The position numbers were made by a program, and so were the translations under genes. 64,000 bases of DNA, from positions 496,001-560,000 of the forward strand of contig NZ_JAJSOO010000001.1 of the NCBI RefSeq assembly GCF_029428875.1, given 5' to 3'. The DNA comes from Streptomyces sp. JH34. GTDB lineage: Bacteria; Actinomycetota; Actinomycetes; Streptomycetales; Streptomycetaceae. Under the pieces are notes generated by a model. That model made no database searches. It was given only the letters and a program-made list of their open reading frames with translations, and was not told the DNA's origin. Below, in pieces: positions 27,748 to 36,643 of this stretch (positions are counted from its first letter, which is position 1; every line of letters starts with the position of its first letter).

Positions 27748-27776
27748 TCGATTCAGAGTCGAGCCAGGCTCGACCT
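27748..27776. promoter_or_regulatory. SARP-type operator: three TCGA heptamers 11 bp apart
   Basis: TCGATTC (27748), TCGAGCC (27759) and TCGACCT (27770) start exactly 11 bp apart with 4-bp spacers. Because TCGA is its own complement, the minus strand shows the same periodicity (TCGAGCC, TCGACTC, TCGAGAA). The centre, 27758-27774, is also a perfect 8-1-8 palindrome. The box sits midway between divergent glycosyltransferase operons. No good -10 lies at the usual 8-bp distance in either direction. Confidence 0.75.
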
Positions 27777-27843
27777 GAACTCCAAGTGCCACTGGAAGAA
27801 ATTGGCGTGGGCTGGAATGACCCCGGATCAGGAGGCTCGGAAA

Positions 27844-29058
27844 ATGCGCCTGCTCTTCACTGCTTTCCCTTCGCCGTCCCACCTTTTCCCCATGGTTCCG
27901 CTCGCCTGGGCGGCGCGCGCGGCGGGCCACGAGGTGCGCGTCGGCGGCGCGCCTTCGCTCGTGGACGCCATCACCGCCTCCGGGCTGCCGGCGGTGCGGG
28001 TCGGCGCCGAAGTCGATCTCACCGGCACATCCCGCAGCAGGAGCCTTTCCGGCTGGCACGACCACGACCGGTGGCCTGCCGGCTGGCCGGTGGACCCCGG
28101 TCTCCTGGACAGCCGGCGCAAGGAACTCCTGGAGGCCCTGGGGCAGCGGCAGTTCGCGATAGCCGCCGGGATGCTCGATGACCTCGTGCAGTTCGGCGGG
28201 GCCTGGCGGCCCGATGTCGTCGTGCACGATGCCGTCTCCTACGCGGGTCCGGTGGCCGGCTCGGTCCTCGGCGTTCCCAACGTGAGCCATCTGTGGGGCA
28301 GCCCGGGGCTGCAGCGCCTGGAGATGAAGGGGCTGGGTCCGGAGCCCCAGGACGGTTTCGTCGCGCTCTTCGACCGGTACCGCGCGGCGGTGCGGACCTG
28401 GCCCGACGCATGGGTCGACCCGTGCCCTCCCAGCATGGGATTCGGCTCCGGGCCGGATGTGCACCCGATGCAGTACGTGCCCTACAACGGCCCGGGCCGG
28501 ACCCCCGTACGGCTCCTCGACCCGCCGTCCCGGCCGCGGGTCTGTGTCACCTGGGGCGCGACCACGGCCAAGCTGCTCGGCGCCGACATGACGGGACTGC
28601 TGCGCCAAGCCGTGGAGGCCGTCGCCGCGCTGCCCGTGGAGGTCGTCCTGGCCACCACCGCCGACCAGCGCGAACTGCTGGGCGACCTGCCGCCGTCCGT
28701 CCGTACCGAGATCTCCGTGCCGCTGCACATGCTGCTGCCGGGCTGCGCAGCGGTGGTCCACCACGGCGGCGCGGGAACCACTCTCACCGCCGCCCGTCAG
28801 GGCGTCCCCCAGCTGACGATCACCCGCAGGCCCGAGCCGACGCTCAACGGCGAGCGGCAGGCCTTCACCGGTGCGGGCATCAATCTGACGTACGGCGAGG
28901 TGAGCCGGGCCGAGCGGCCGGTCGAGACCGTACGGGAACAGGTGACGCGGTTACTGGACGACCGCTCCTACCGGGACGCGGCCGAGCGGCTCTCGGCGGA
29001 GATCCTCGCCCAGCCCGCCCCGGCCGACGTGGTCGGCGTCATCGAAAAACTGGCCTGA
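27844..29058 (+). CDS. Glycosyltransferase 2 (GT-B, GT1 family)
   Basis: 404 residues from ATG 27844, directly after AGGAGGCTCGGAAA. N-terminus MRLLFTAFPSPSHLFPMVPL, nucleotide-sugar domain with RVCVTWGATTAK and the intact motif VVHHGGAGTTLTAA. It heads the rightward operon GT - acyltransferase - GT - sugar reductase. A TTA leucine codon at 28951-28953 makes translation dependent on the bldA tRNA. It probably transfers one of the deoxysugars of the oligosaccharide chains; specificity not assignable. Confidence 0.9.
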   Translation: MRLLFTAFPSPSHLFPMVPLAWAARAAGHEVRVGGAPSLVDAITASGLPAVRVGAEVDLTGTSRSRSLSGWHDHDRWPAGWPVDPGLLDSRRKELLEALGQRQFAIAAGMLDDLVQFGGAWRPDVVVHDAVSYAGPVAGSVLGVPNVSHLWGSPGLQRLEMKGLGPEPQDGFVALFDRYRAAVRTWPDAWVDPCPPSMGFGSGPDVHPMQYVPYNGPGRTPVRLLDPPSRPRVCVTWGATTAKLLGADMTGLLRQAVEAVAALPVEVVLATTADQRELLGDLPPSVRTEISVPLHMLLPGCAAVVHHGGAGTTLTAARQGVPQLTITRRPEPTLNGERQAFTGAGINLTYGEVSRAERPVETVREQVTRLLDDRSYRDAAERLSAEILAQPAPADVVGVIEKLA

Positions 29059-29105
29059 TTCTCCGCCGTTTCTGTGCGGAGTTCCCACCGGACGAAAGAG
29101 GCAGG

Positions 29106-30374
29106 ATGAGTTCCCCAGCTGTCGGAAATGCGGCGACACCAAATGCAGTGGTCACACATCTCGTGTCCCTCACGGGACTGCGTGGAATTCTCGCATTGAT
29201 GGTGTTCGGCACGCATTTCTTTCTCGCGTTCGTCATGGCGGGCGGGTCGATGGACTCGTCGTTCGTGCAGGAGGTCTTCCACGTGCTGTTCTCCCGGTCC
29301 GGGGGAACGGCGGTCTCCTGCTTCTTCCTGCTCAGCGGGTTCGTCCTGACCTACATCGCACGGCCCGGTGACAGCACCCGCTCCTTCTACCGGCGTCGGG
29401 TCGCGAAGGTCTACCCGGTCCACCTGATCAGCACCGCCATCGCGTTCGCCCTGGTCTCGGTGCGGTACGAGGTGCCCGGCGTGGAGGTCACGCTGTCCCA
29501 TCTGTTCTTGGTGCAGAGCTGGGTCCCGAGCCAGTGGTACTACCTCACGATGACGGGCCTCGACTGGTCGCTGAGCTGTGAGGCGTTCTTCTACCTGTGC
29601 TTCCCCGTACTGCTCCTGGTGCTGACCAGGGCCAGGACCTGGATGCTCTACGCGGTGTCCGCGTGCGCGGTGTTCCTGGTCTTCTTCCTCCCGTACGTCG
29701 TCGGACACACCTTCGCGATCCTCTCGCCCGATCCGGTGGAGATGGTGCCGACCGCCGGCTACGGCGGGCCGATCGGCTACTGGTTCGCCTATGTCTTCCC
29801 GCCGATGCGCATGGCCGAGTTCGTCATCGGGATCTCCCTGGCCGTACTGGTGCGCAGGGGCGCGTGGCGCGGGCCGGGTGTCGCGGTCTGCCTGGTGCTG
29901 TGCGCGATCGGCTGGGGGGTCAATCTCCACCTCGACAGCTATCTGCCGCTCGCGGCGGGCATGCTCATCCCCTTCGCCCTGCTCATCCCCGCGCTCAGCA
30001 CCGCCGACATCAACTCCACCTGGTCGCCGCTCCGCTGGAAACCGCTGGTGTGGTTCGGCGAGATATCCCTGTCCTTCTACGTCAGTCATCTGCTGGTCCA
30101 GGAGGAGCTGTTCAGCCGGCTGTGGAACCTCGGCATGCGGGCAGGTCTGCTGCCCGCGCCACTGCCCGTCCTGTCCTGGTGGGTGGGCGTGCTGTCGTTC
30201 CTCGCCCAGTTCGCGCTGGCGGTACTGGCCGCCTGGCTGCTCTACCGGCTGGTGGAGCTGCCGCTGGTGCGCAAACTGCGGCCGAAGGACGTCCCCCCGG
30301 TTCCGGTGACCTCGACGGAGTCCGCGGCCCCTCCCGCACATCAGGCCGGTGCGGCGCACATGGCGGAGAAGTGA
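29106..30374 (+). CDS. Membrane acyltransferase 3 family (CmmA-like O-acetyltransferase)
   Basis: 422 residues with about ten hydrophobic helices, the OafA/AT3 plan. The N-terminal LTGLRGILALMVFGTHFF carries the catalytic histidine; SGFVLTYIARPG and FYRRRVAKVYPVH are typical. In the chromomycin pathway a membrane acetyltransferase (CmmA) adds acetyl groups to two sugars as the last step and contributes to self-protection; its presence between two glycosyltransferases is the strongest pointer to a chromomycin-type product rather than mithramycin. Start ATG 29106 follows AAAGAGGCAGG. Confidence 0.88.
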   Translation: MSSPAVGNAATPNAVVTHLVSLTGLRGILALMVFGTHFFLAFVMAGGSMDSSFVQEVFHVLFSRSGGTAVSCFFLLSGFVLTYIARPGDSTRSFYRRRVAKVYPVHLISTAIAFALVSVRYEVPGVEVTLSHLFLVQSWVPSQWYYLTMTGLDWSLSCEAFFYLCFPVLLLVLTRARTWMLYAVSACAVFLVFFLPYVVGHTFAILSPDPVEMVPTAGYGGPIGYWFAYVFPPMRMAEFVIGISLAVLVRRGAWRGPGVAVCLVLCAIGWGVNLHLDSYLPLAAGMLIPFALLIPALSTADINSTWSPLRWKPLVWFGEISLSFYVSHLLVQEELFSRLWNLGMRAGLLPAPLPVLSWWVGVLSFLAQFALAVLAAWLLYRLVELPLVRKLRPKDVPPVPVTSTESAAPPAHQAGAAHMAEK

Positions 30375-30379
30375 GCGGC

Positions 30380-31573
30380 ATGAAGGTCCTCTTCGCGGCC
30401 TCGGGCTGGCCCACGCACTACATGTCGATGGTCCCGCTCGCCTGGGCGCTGCGTGCGGCGGGCCACGAGGTCCGGGTGGCGGCCCAGCCCTCCATGCACG
30501 CCACGATCCTGCGCTCGGGCATGCCGGCTGTGCCGGTGGGTTCCGACGTGGACTACGTCGCGGTACGCAAACGGACCCTCTCCCACGAGCGGTCGGACGG
30601 GGCCGGTCACCGCGACCCGGCGGAGCTGCGCGATGCGGCGGAGCGGGACGAGGGCGGTCTGTTCGGCGCCTGGAACGAGGCGACGTCGGCCGCTCTGGAC
30701 GACACGGTCGCATTCGCCCGCGCGTGGCGGCCCGATCTCGTCGTCGGCGACACGATGGCGCCCGCGGCACTCGTCGCGGCCCATGTGCTGGGGGTGCCGG
30801 GGGTGCGGCACCTGTGGGGGCCGGACATCCTGGGCACGTCGGAGGGGGTGAAGATCCTCGACATCCTTCCGGGTTACCGGGAGCAGTACGAGCGGCACGG
30901 CGTCAGCGCGCCGGGGGACCCGGCCCACCGCACCGTCTCCCCCTGTCCGCCGAGTCTCCAGCAACCCGGTCTGCCCGAAAGGCTGTCCCTGCGGTGGGTG
31001 CCGTACAACGGCCCGGGGATCACGCCCGGCTGGCTCGGCGTCCCGCCGCCCAGGCCGCGGGTGTGCGTCACCTGGGGAACCTCCACGACGGACGTGCTCG
31101 GGCACGAGGACAGGACGGTGCCTGACGTGCTCGAAGCTCTCGCCGGTCTCGACGTCGAGGTCGTCGTCACGGTGACCGCGGCGGAACGCGAGCGGCTCGG
31201 GCCGCCGGCGCCCGGCGTGCGGGTGCTGGAGTCCATGCCGCTGCATCTCCTGATGCCGGGGTGCGACCTGCTGATCCACCAAGGAGGGTTCATGACGGCT
31301 CTGACGGCCGCCCACCACGGGGTGCCGCAGCTCCTCGTCCCGCAACTGCCCAACCAGGTCTCCGACGCGCGGGTACTGGAGGGGGCGCGGGTGGCGCGCC
31401 ATCTGCCGGCCGCGGAGTCGGGCGTCGACTCCCTGCGTGCGGCGGTCGAGGAGGTCCTGGGCGGGGAGGCGTACCGGGTGGCGGCGGCCCGGCTGCGCGC
31501 CGAGATCCTCGCCCAGCCCAGCCCCGGGGACGTGGCCGCGAACCTCGCCGAGCTGGCCCGGACCGGGCCCTGA
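30380..31573 (+). CDS. Glycosyltransferase 3 with altered diphosphate motif
   Basis: 397 residues, MKVLFAASGWPTHYMSMVPL at the N-terminus and RVCVTWGTSTTDVL in the nucleotide domain. The usual HHGG.GT motif reads LIHQGGFMTALTAA here: the second histidine is glutamine and the AGT triplet is FMT. The rest of the fold is complete, so the enzyme is probably active with modified donor contacts. It starts 5 bp after the acyltransferase stop and shares its operon. Confidence 0.88.
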   Translation: MKVLFAASGWPTHYMSMVPLAWALRAAGHEVRVAAQPSMHATILRSGMPAVPVGSDVDYVAVRKRTLSHERSDGAGHRDPAELRDAAERDEGGLFGAWNEATSAALDDTVAFARAWRPDLVVGDTMAPAALVAAHVLGVPGVRHLWGPDILGTSEGVKILDILPGYREQYERHGVSAPGDPAHRTVSPCPPSLQQPGLPERLSLRWVPYNGPGITPGWLGVPPPRPRVCVTWGTSTTDVLGHEDRTVPDVLEALAGLDVEVVVTVTAAERERLGPPAPGVRVLESMPLHLLMPGCDLLIHQGGFMTALTAAHHGVPQLLVPQLPNQVSDARVLEGARVARHLPAAESGVDSLRAAVEEVLGGEAYRVAAARLRAEILAQPSPGDVAANLAELARTGP

Positions 31574-31578
31574 CCACG

Positions 31579-32586
31579 GTGGCCGGGGAGAAGGCGAAGC
31601 CGCTGGTCGTCGTCCTGGGCGCCGCCGGTTATCTGGGATCGGCCGTCGTGGCGGAGCTCGCCCGCCGGCCGGTGCGGCTGCGCCGGGTGGCCCGGCCCGG
31701 CCGGCTGCGCGAGGTCCCGGCGGGGGCCCGGGGGGACGCCCCGCCGCAGTCACCACCGTGGGAGGCCGACCTGTCCCGGCCCGGGGCCGTCGCCCAGGCC
31801 GTGGCGGGCGCCGACGTCATCGTTCACCTCGTCGCGCACATCGGCGAGGCGTCGGCCTGGCGGGCCGCCGAACACGACCCGGCCACCGCGCGGGTGAACG
31901 TGGGGCCGGCACACGACCTCGTGGCCGCGCTCCGGGCGCGGCGGGGCGACGGGCCGCCACCGGTGGTGCTCTTCGCCGGTTCGGCTTCACAGGTGGGGCG
32001 GGCGGGAGTGATCGACGGCAGCGAACCCGACGAGCCCGTGACGGTGTACGCGCGTCAGAAGCTCGCTGCGGAGCGGGCCCTCCTGGCCGCTTCGGCCGAG
32101 GGGGTGCTGCGCGGGGTGTCGCTGCGGCTGCCCACGGTGTACGGGGCGGGGCCCGGGCCGCTCGGCAACGGTGTGGTCACCGCGATGGCGCGGCGCGCGC
32201 TCGCGGGCGAGCCCCTCCCGGTGTGGAACGACGGGTCTGTGGAGCGGGACCTGTTGCATGTCACGGACGCGGCCCGCGCGTTCACGGTGTGCGCGGACGC
32301 GGACCGGGCCGGCACGCTGGCCGGACGCCACTGGGTGGTGGGCACCGGCCGGCCGGTGCGGGTGGCCGACCTGTTCGCCGCCGTCGCTCGGAGCGTCGCC
32401 GCCCACACCGGCGCGCCGCCCGTGCCGGTGGTGTCCGTGGAGCCGCCGGCCACGGCGACGGCCTCTGACGCCCGGGGCACGGTCGTCGACGCCTCGGCCT
32501 TCCGGACCGCCACGGGCTGGCGCCCCCGGCAGTCGATGCCGGAGGCGCTGGACGAGCTGGTGGCGGCCCTCGCGCGGCGCGGGTAG
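31579..32586 (+). CDS. NAD-dependent sugar epimerase/reductase (SDR-e)
   Basis: 335 residues from GTG 31579, just after the glycosyltransferase stop; no clear Shine-Dalgarno, so coupling is likely. It has the extended-SDR nucleotide motif VVLGAAGYLGSAVVAELARR, an active-site Ser in LFAGSASQVG and Tyr-x3-Lys in TVYARQKLAAERAL. VERDLLHVTDAARAF is typical of nucleotide-sugar 4-ketoreductases. It probably sets the C4 configuration of one deoxysugar (compare CmmUII). Last gene of the rightward operon. Confidence 0.82.
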   Translation: MAGEKAKPLVVVLGAAGYLGSAVVAELARRPVRLRRVARPGRLREVPAGARGDAPPQSPPWEADLSRPGAVAQAVAGADVIVHLVAHIGEASAWRAAEHDPATARVNVGPAHDLVAALRARRGDGPPPVVLFAGSASQVGRAGVIDGSEPDEPVTVYARQKLAAERALLAASAEGVLRGVSLRLPTVYGAGPGPLGNGVVTAMARRALAGEPLPVWNDGSVERDLLHVTDAARAFTVCADADRAGTLAGRHWVVGTGRPVRVADLFAAVARSVAAHTGAPPVPVVSVEPPATATASDARGTVVDASAFRTATGWRPRQSMPEALDELVAALARRG

Positions 32587-32614
32587 GGCCGGGCCGGGGC
32601 CGTGATGTGGTTCC

Positions 32615-33841
32615 TCAGACGATGTGGAGTTCGGGTACGTAGAGGATCCACCGGCCGCCACGGCGCTTGAACTCGGCTTCCTTCCGCATGATCTCCTCCG
32701 CGTGGTTCCAGGCGAACAGCAGCGCGTAGTCGGGGTAGGGATCGGCGAACGCCTCGGGCGAGCGCACCGGGATGTGCGATCCGGGACTGAGTGTGCCCTG
32801 CTTGGCCGGGGTGTTGTCCGCGATGAAGGACACCAGGTCGGGGCCGATACCGCAGTAGTTGGTGAGCGTGGCGCTCTTGGCGGTCGCCCCGTAGCCGACC
32901 ACGCTGCTGCCCTCGTCACGGCAGCGCACCAGCAGTGTGCGCAGCCCGTCGCGCAGCAGGTCTATGTTGGTGGCGAAGCTCTCCAGCGTGGGCCGTTCGG
33001 CGAGTCCGAGGATCTTCTCCCGGTCCAGGAAGCGGGCGACCTCGGGAGAGGGTGTCCGTGAGCCCGGCCGGGCGAGCGTGTAGCGGATCTCGCCGCCGTG
33101 CACGGGCAGGTGCTCCACGTCGACGAGCTCGAATCCGTAGAAGGCCGCCATGTTCTGCACCGACCGCACCGTGAAGAAGTAGAAGTGCTCGTCGTAGATC
33201 TGGTCGAATGACGTCCGCTCGACGATGTCACCCATGTAGGGGTCCTCGAAGACGAAGATGCCGTCCTGGTCGAGCAGGATGTCCACCCCGCGGAAGACGG
33301 AGTCGACGTAGGAGATGTGCGAGAAGGTGTTGGCGGCGTAGATGACGTTCGCGCGGCCCTCGGTGGCGACGATCTCCGCCGCCGTGGATTCCTCGAAGAA
33401 GGCGTCGTGGACCCGGATGCCCTTGGCGGCGGCGGCCTCGGCGACGCCCGCGCAGGGCTCGACCCCGAGGTGGCGGCGGCCGGCCCGGGCGACGGTGTCG
33501 AGCATGATGCCGTCGTTGCTGCCGAACTCGACGACGAAGGAGTCCGGGTCGCGCAGTTCGTGGTCGAGGAAGTGCCCGGCGGTGGCACGGAAGTGGTCCT
33601 GCATGGCCGAGGACCCCGAGGAGAGGTAGGGGTAGTCGGTGCGGAACATGTGTTCGCGCGGTACGTCCTCCAGGAGCTGGACCATCGTGCAGGAGCCGCA
33701 CTGGGCGACCGCGAGCCGGTGGAAGTACTCCTGGGCGGGGTGGTTCGGGTCGACGAACGCGTCAGCCAGTGGCTGTCGTCCGAAGTCGAAGAACTCGTGC
33801 AGCGTACCGCCGCAGATCCGGCAGTCGAGCGTGTCAGACAT
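32615..33841 (-). CDS. NDP-hexose C-methyltransferase (CmmC/TylCIII-like)
   Basis: 408 residues from ATG 33841 (GAGGAACC upstream). The N-terminal zinc-binding domain shows CRICGGTL and CGSC. The SAM domain has FVVEFGSNDGIMLD. The C-terminal part (SSVVGYGATAKSATLTNYCG) matches sugar C-methyltransferases that methylate C3 of dTDP-4-keto sugars, as needed for branched sugars such as L-chromose B and D-mycarose. Monocistronic behind its own SARP-type promoter. Confidence 0.9.
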   Translation of the reverse strand: MSDTLDCRICGGTLHEFFDFGRQPLADAFVDPNHPAQEYFHRLAVAQCGSCTMVQLLEDVPREHMFRTDYPYLSSGSSAMQDHFRATAGHFLDHELRDPDSFVVEFGSNDGIMLDTVARAGRRHLGVEPCAGVAEAAAAKGIRVHDAFFEESTAAEIVATEGRANVIYAANTFSHISYVDSVFRGVDILLDQDGIFVFEDPYMGDIVERTSFDQIYDEHFYFFTVRSVQNMAAFYGFELVDVEHLPVHGGEIRYTLARPGSRTPSPEVARFLDREKILGLAERPTLESFATNIDLLRDGLRTLLVRCRDEGSSVVGYGATAKSATLTNYCGIGPDLVSFIADNTPAKQGTLSPGSHIPVRSPEAFADPYPDYALLFAWNHAEEIMRKEAEFKRRGGRWILYVPELHIV

Positions 33842-33953
33842 ATGGTTCCTCAGCTCCTGTCCAGGACTCGGCCTGAGCGGCCGGCCGGGCAACGGCCGTC
33901 GTTCCGTGCCGTTCTCGGCTGTCCGACGTGCGGGGATGATCCCTGTGGTCGAG

Positions 33954-33996
33954 ATCGTCCCCGCCGGGCCTCGGCGATCGCTCAAGACGCGCTTGA
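33954..33996 (-). promoter_or_regulatory. SARP-dependent promoter of the C-methyltransferase
   Basis: Read on the minus strand: TCAAGCG (33996-33990), TTGAGCG (33985-33979) and CCGAGGC (33974-33968), each 11 bp apart and close to the heptamer TCGAGCG. Eight bases after the last heptamer lies GACGAT (33959-33954), a plausible -10. This spacing is the known SARP arrangement. The start codon is about 105 bp further on. Confidence 0.7.
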
Positions 33997-34080
33997 CGCC
34001 CTGCCGCCGCACCGTCGGCGGCTCGGCCGCCCGGACGCCTCCGGTGCCGGGCCGTGTTCCCGGCCGCCGGGAGACAAGGC

Positions 34081-36558
34081 TCAGTCGGCCATGAGAGGCC
34101 GCAGGTACCGTGCCGTGACGCCCGGGCCGGTCGCGACGGCTGCCGGGGGGCCCTCGCCGACGACCTTGCCTCCCCGGCCACCGGCGCCCGGACCCATGTC
34201 GATGATCCAGTCGGCGCAGGCGGCAACGTGCAGATCGTGCTCGGCGATGACTACGGAGTTGCCGGCCGCGAGGAGGGTGTCGAAGGCGTCGACCATGCGC
34301 TGCACGTCGGACGGGTGGAGCCCGGTGACCGGTTCGTCGAGGATCACCAGGCCCCGTCCCCGGCTGCCGCTGCCCATGAGTATGGCGTTGGCGAGCTTGA
34401 GGCGCTGCGCCTCACCGCCCGACAACTCGGTTCCGCTCTGACCGAGTTGCAGGTAACCCAGTCCCGCCTGCTGGGTGGCGCGGAGGGTGGCGGCGAGCGG
34501 TGCGGGGCCGGCGAAGAACTCGGCGGCCTCGTCCACCGTCATGGCCAGCACCTCGTCGACCGACTTGCCGTGATAGGTGACGGCGAGCAGTTCGGGGGTG
34601 AACCGGCGGCCCTCGCAGACGTCGCACTCGACCCACATGTCGGGCATGAAGTGCATGTCGACCTGGCGCCTTCCGTAGCCCTGACAGGTCTCGCAGCGAC
34701 CGCCGGGCGAGTTGAAGGAGAACGATCCGGCGCCGTAGCCCAGGCTTGCGGCCTGGGGGGTGGCCGCGTAGAGCTTGCGGATCAGGTCGAAGGCCTTGGT
34801 GTAGGTGGCGGGGTTGGAGCGTGGGGTACGGCCGATCGGGTCCTGGTTCACCACGGTCACCCAGCCCACCGCCGCCGCGCCCTCGACCGACGTGACGGCT
34901 TCGGGGCGTTCACCGCGCAGCGTGGCGGCCAGGCTCGCACCGAGGGCCTCGTGCAGGAGGCTGCTCTTGCCGCTGCCGCTCACCCCGGTGATACAGGTCA
35001 GCGAGTTGAGGGGGATGTCCACCCGGTCCAGCCGGACGTTGTGCACGTCGATCCCGACCAGGCCGAGCCGGGGCGAGGTTCCGGCGTCGTACCGCCGCTC
35101 CCGCCGGACCCGGGGGCCGCGCCCGGCGAGGTAGGCGCCGGTGAGCGAGCGCGGGTTGTCGCTGAGCTCCGCCGTGGGCACGGACGCGACGAGGGTGCCG
35201 CCCTCGCGTCCGGCGCCGGGCCCCAGGTCCACCACCCAGTCGGCCAGTGCGATGAGTTCGGGGTCGTGCTCGACGAGCAGGACCGTGTTGCCCGCGTCCC
35301 GCAGCGCGTGCAGGATCTCGCGCAGCGGATGCTTGTCGGCGGGGTGCAGTCCGGCGCTCGGCTCGTCCAGGACGAAGATGATGCCGGTCAGGTCCATGTT
35401 CAGCTGGGCCGTGACGCGGGCTCGTTGCAGTTCACCGCCGGACATGGACGGGGCGCTGCGGGTCACCCGCAGGTGCCCCAGTCCCAGTTCGACCATCAGG
35501 CGCACCCGCCGGCCGAGGTCGGGCAGCAGGTTGACCGCGACCTCGCGCTGCATGGGGGTGAGTGTGGCGTCGATGGTCGCGACCCAGTCCCGCAGATCCT
35601 CGATGGGCATCTGCACGATCTCGGGGTAGGTCAGCCCGGCGACCTTGAGGGTGCGCGGGACGTCGCCGAAGCCGCTGCCCGCGCAGTCCTCGCAGTCCTG
35701 GCGGCGCATGAACCGCGCGTAGTTCTCCTTGCTGCTGTCGGAACCCGCGGCCTCGTACAGTCGTGAGACCTCGAAGACAGCGCCCTTGAGGGGGATGCTG
35801 CGTTCGATGACGGACTCGGTGCCGGACTTCTTCTGCTTGCTGACGATCTTGTAGGAGATCGCCTCGTCCCCCGTGCCGTGGAGCGCGGCGTGGCGGAACG
35901 CCTCGGGCAGCTCGCGCCAGGGCCGGTCGAGGTCGGCACCGTGCCGCTCGGCGAGTGCGGGCAGCGCCAGGTACTCACCGGAGTTGGCCCGGTCGAACCA
36001 CTCCCCCGCCCCGGCCCTCAGCGGGAGATCGGGCCGGGTGATGATCCGGTCCTCGGCCGGGGTGACGACGTAGCCCAGGCCGCTGCACCGCTTGCAGCGG
36101 CCCTCCATGCTGTAGCGGTCGAAGTAGGCGCTGGTGAGCCCGCGCAGCTCGGGGAACTCCACGGCTTCCGGGCCCAGTGCGGGCATGCGCGCGAACAGCA
36201 GTCCGAGGAAGTCGTTCAGGCCGGTGATGCTGCCGAGGGTCGAGCGGGGACTGCGGTTCAGCCTCCGCTGGTCCACGGCGAGAGTCACTCCGAGCCCGGC
36301 GATCCGGTCCACCTGGGGACGGTCCTTGGGCGAGATGAACTGCCGGAAGAACGGCGAGATGCCGTTGAGGTACCGCAGTTGGGCCTCCGCGTGGATCGTG
36401 TCGATGGCGAGGGACGTCTTCCCGCTGCCGCTGACACCGGTGAAGGCGACGATCCTGTTCTTCGGAATGGTGACGCTGACGTTCCGCAGATTGTGAGTGT
36501 TCGCTCCGACGACCTCGATGAACTCGCCGCCCGGTGTGCCCTCGGTCTGGTGACTCAC
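34081..36558 (-). CDS. UvrA-like ABC excinuclease paralogue (CmrX/DrrC type)
   Basis: 825 residues from GTG 36558, selected because AAGGAG precedes it. It has two ABC ATPase units: Walker A GVSGSGKTS (residues 41-49) and GVSGSGKSS, with signature regions SMSGGELQRARV and ELSGGEAQRLKL. Zinc-binding pairs CKRC, CEDC, CETC and CDVC are kept. It is shorter than housekeeping UvrA (about 950 residues), consistent with loss of the UvrB-binding insertion. Such proteins protect producers of DNA-binding drugs (DrrC in daunorubicin, MtrX/CmrX in aureolic acids). Divergent from the PadR-exporter operon with a shared operator. Confidence 0.93.
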   Translation of the reverse strand: MSHQTEGTPGGEFIEVVGANTHNLRNVSVTIPKNRIVAFTGVSGSGKTSLAIDTIHAEAQLRYLNGISPFFRQFISPKDRPQVDRIAGLGVTLAVDQRRLNRSPRSTLGSITGLNDFLGLLFARMPALGPEAVEFPELRGLTSAYFDRYSMEGRCKRCSGLGYVVTPAEDRIITRPDLPLRAGAGEWFDRANSGEYLALPALAERHGADLDRPWRELPEAFRHAALHGTGDEAISYKIVSKQKKSGTESVIERSIPLKGAVFEVSRLYEAAGSDSSKENYARFMRRQDCEDCAGSGFGDVPRTLKVAGLTYPEIVQMPIEDLRDWVATIDATLTPMQREVAVNLLPDLGRRVRLMVELGLGHLRVTRSAPSMSGGELQRARVTAQLNMDLTGIIFVLDEPSAGLHPADKHPLREILHALRDAGNTVLLVEHDPELIALADWVVDLGPGAGREGGTLVASVPTAELSDNPRSLTGAYLAGRGPRVRRERRYDAGTSPRLGLVGIDVHNVRLDRVDIPLNSLTCITGVSGSGKSSLLHEALGASLAATLRGERPEAVTSVEGAAAVGWVTVVNQDPIGRTPRSNPATYTKAFDLIRKLYAATPQAASLGYGAGSFSFNSPGGRCETCQGYGRRQVDMHFMPDMWVECDVCEGRRFTPELLAVTYHGKSVDEVLAMTVDEAAEFFAGPAPLAATLRATQQAGLGYLQLGQSGTELSGGEAQRLKLANAILMGSGSRGRGLVILDEPVTGLHPSDVQRMVDAFDTLLAAGNSVVIAEHDLHVAACADWIIDMGPGAGGRGGKVVGEGPPAAVATGPGVTARYLRPLMAD

Positions 36559-36604
36559 CCGCTGCTCCTTCTGCTGGACCTGTACGTGGACTTCCAGCTG
36601 TCGC

Positions 36605-36643
36605 TTGACTCTCGATATTACTCTCACGATACTAGCTTCGTGA
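36605..36643. promoter_or_regulatory. Divergent promoter and PadR operator
   Basis: TCACGA (36624-36629) and TCGTGA (36638-36643) form an inverted repeat with an 8-bp spacer. It covers the rightward -10 GATACT (36628-36633), which sits 17 bp after TTGACT (36605-36610). On the minus strand it lies between TTCACG and TAATAT, an 18-bp spaced promoter for the UvrA-like gene. One dimer bound here could repress both directions. Confidence 0.7.

Noticed and set aside
33842..34080. Possible hidden ACP gene in the gap before the UvrA-like gene
   Set aside because: Frames there are Arg/Pro-rich without the DSL phosphopantetheine motif; the gap is explained by a SARP promoter.
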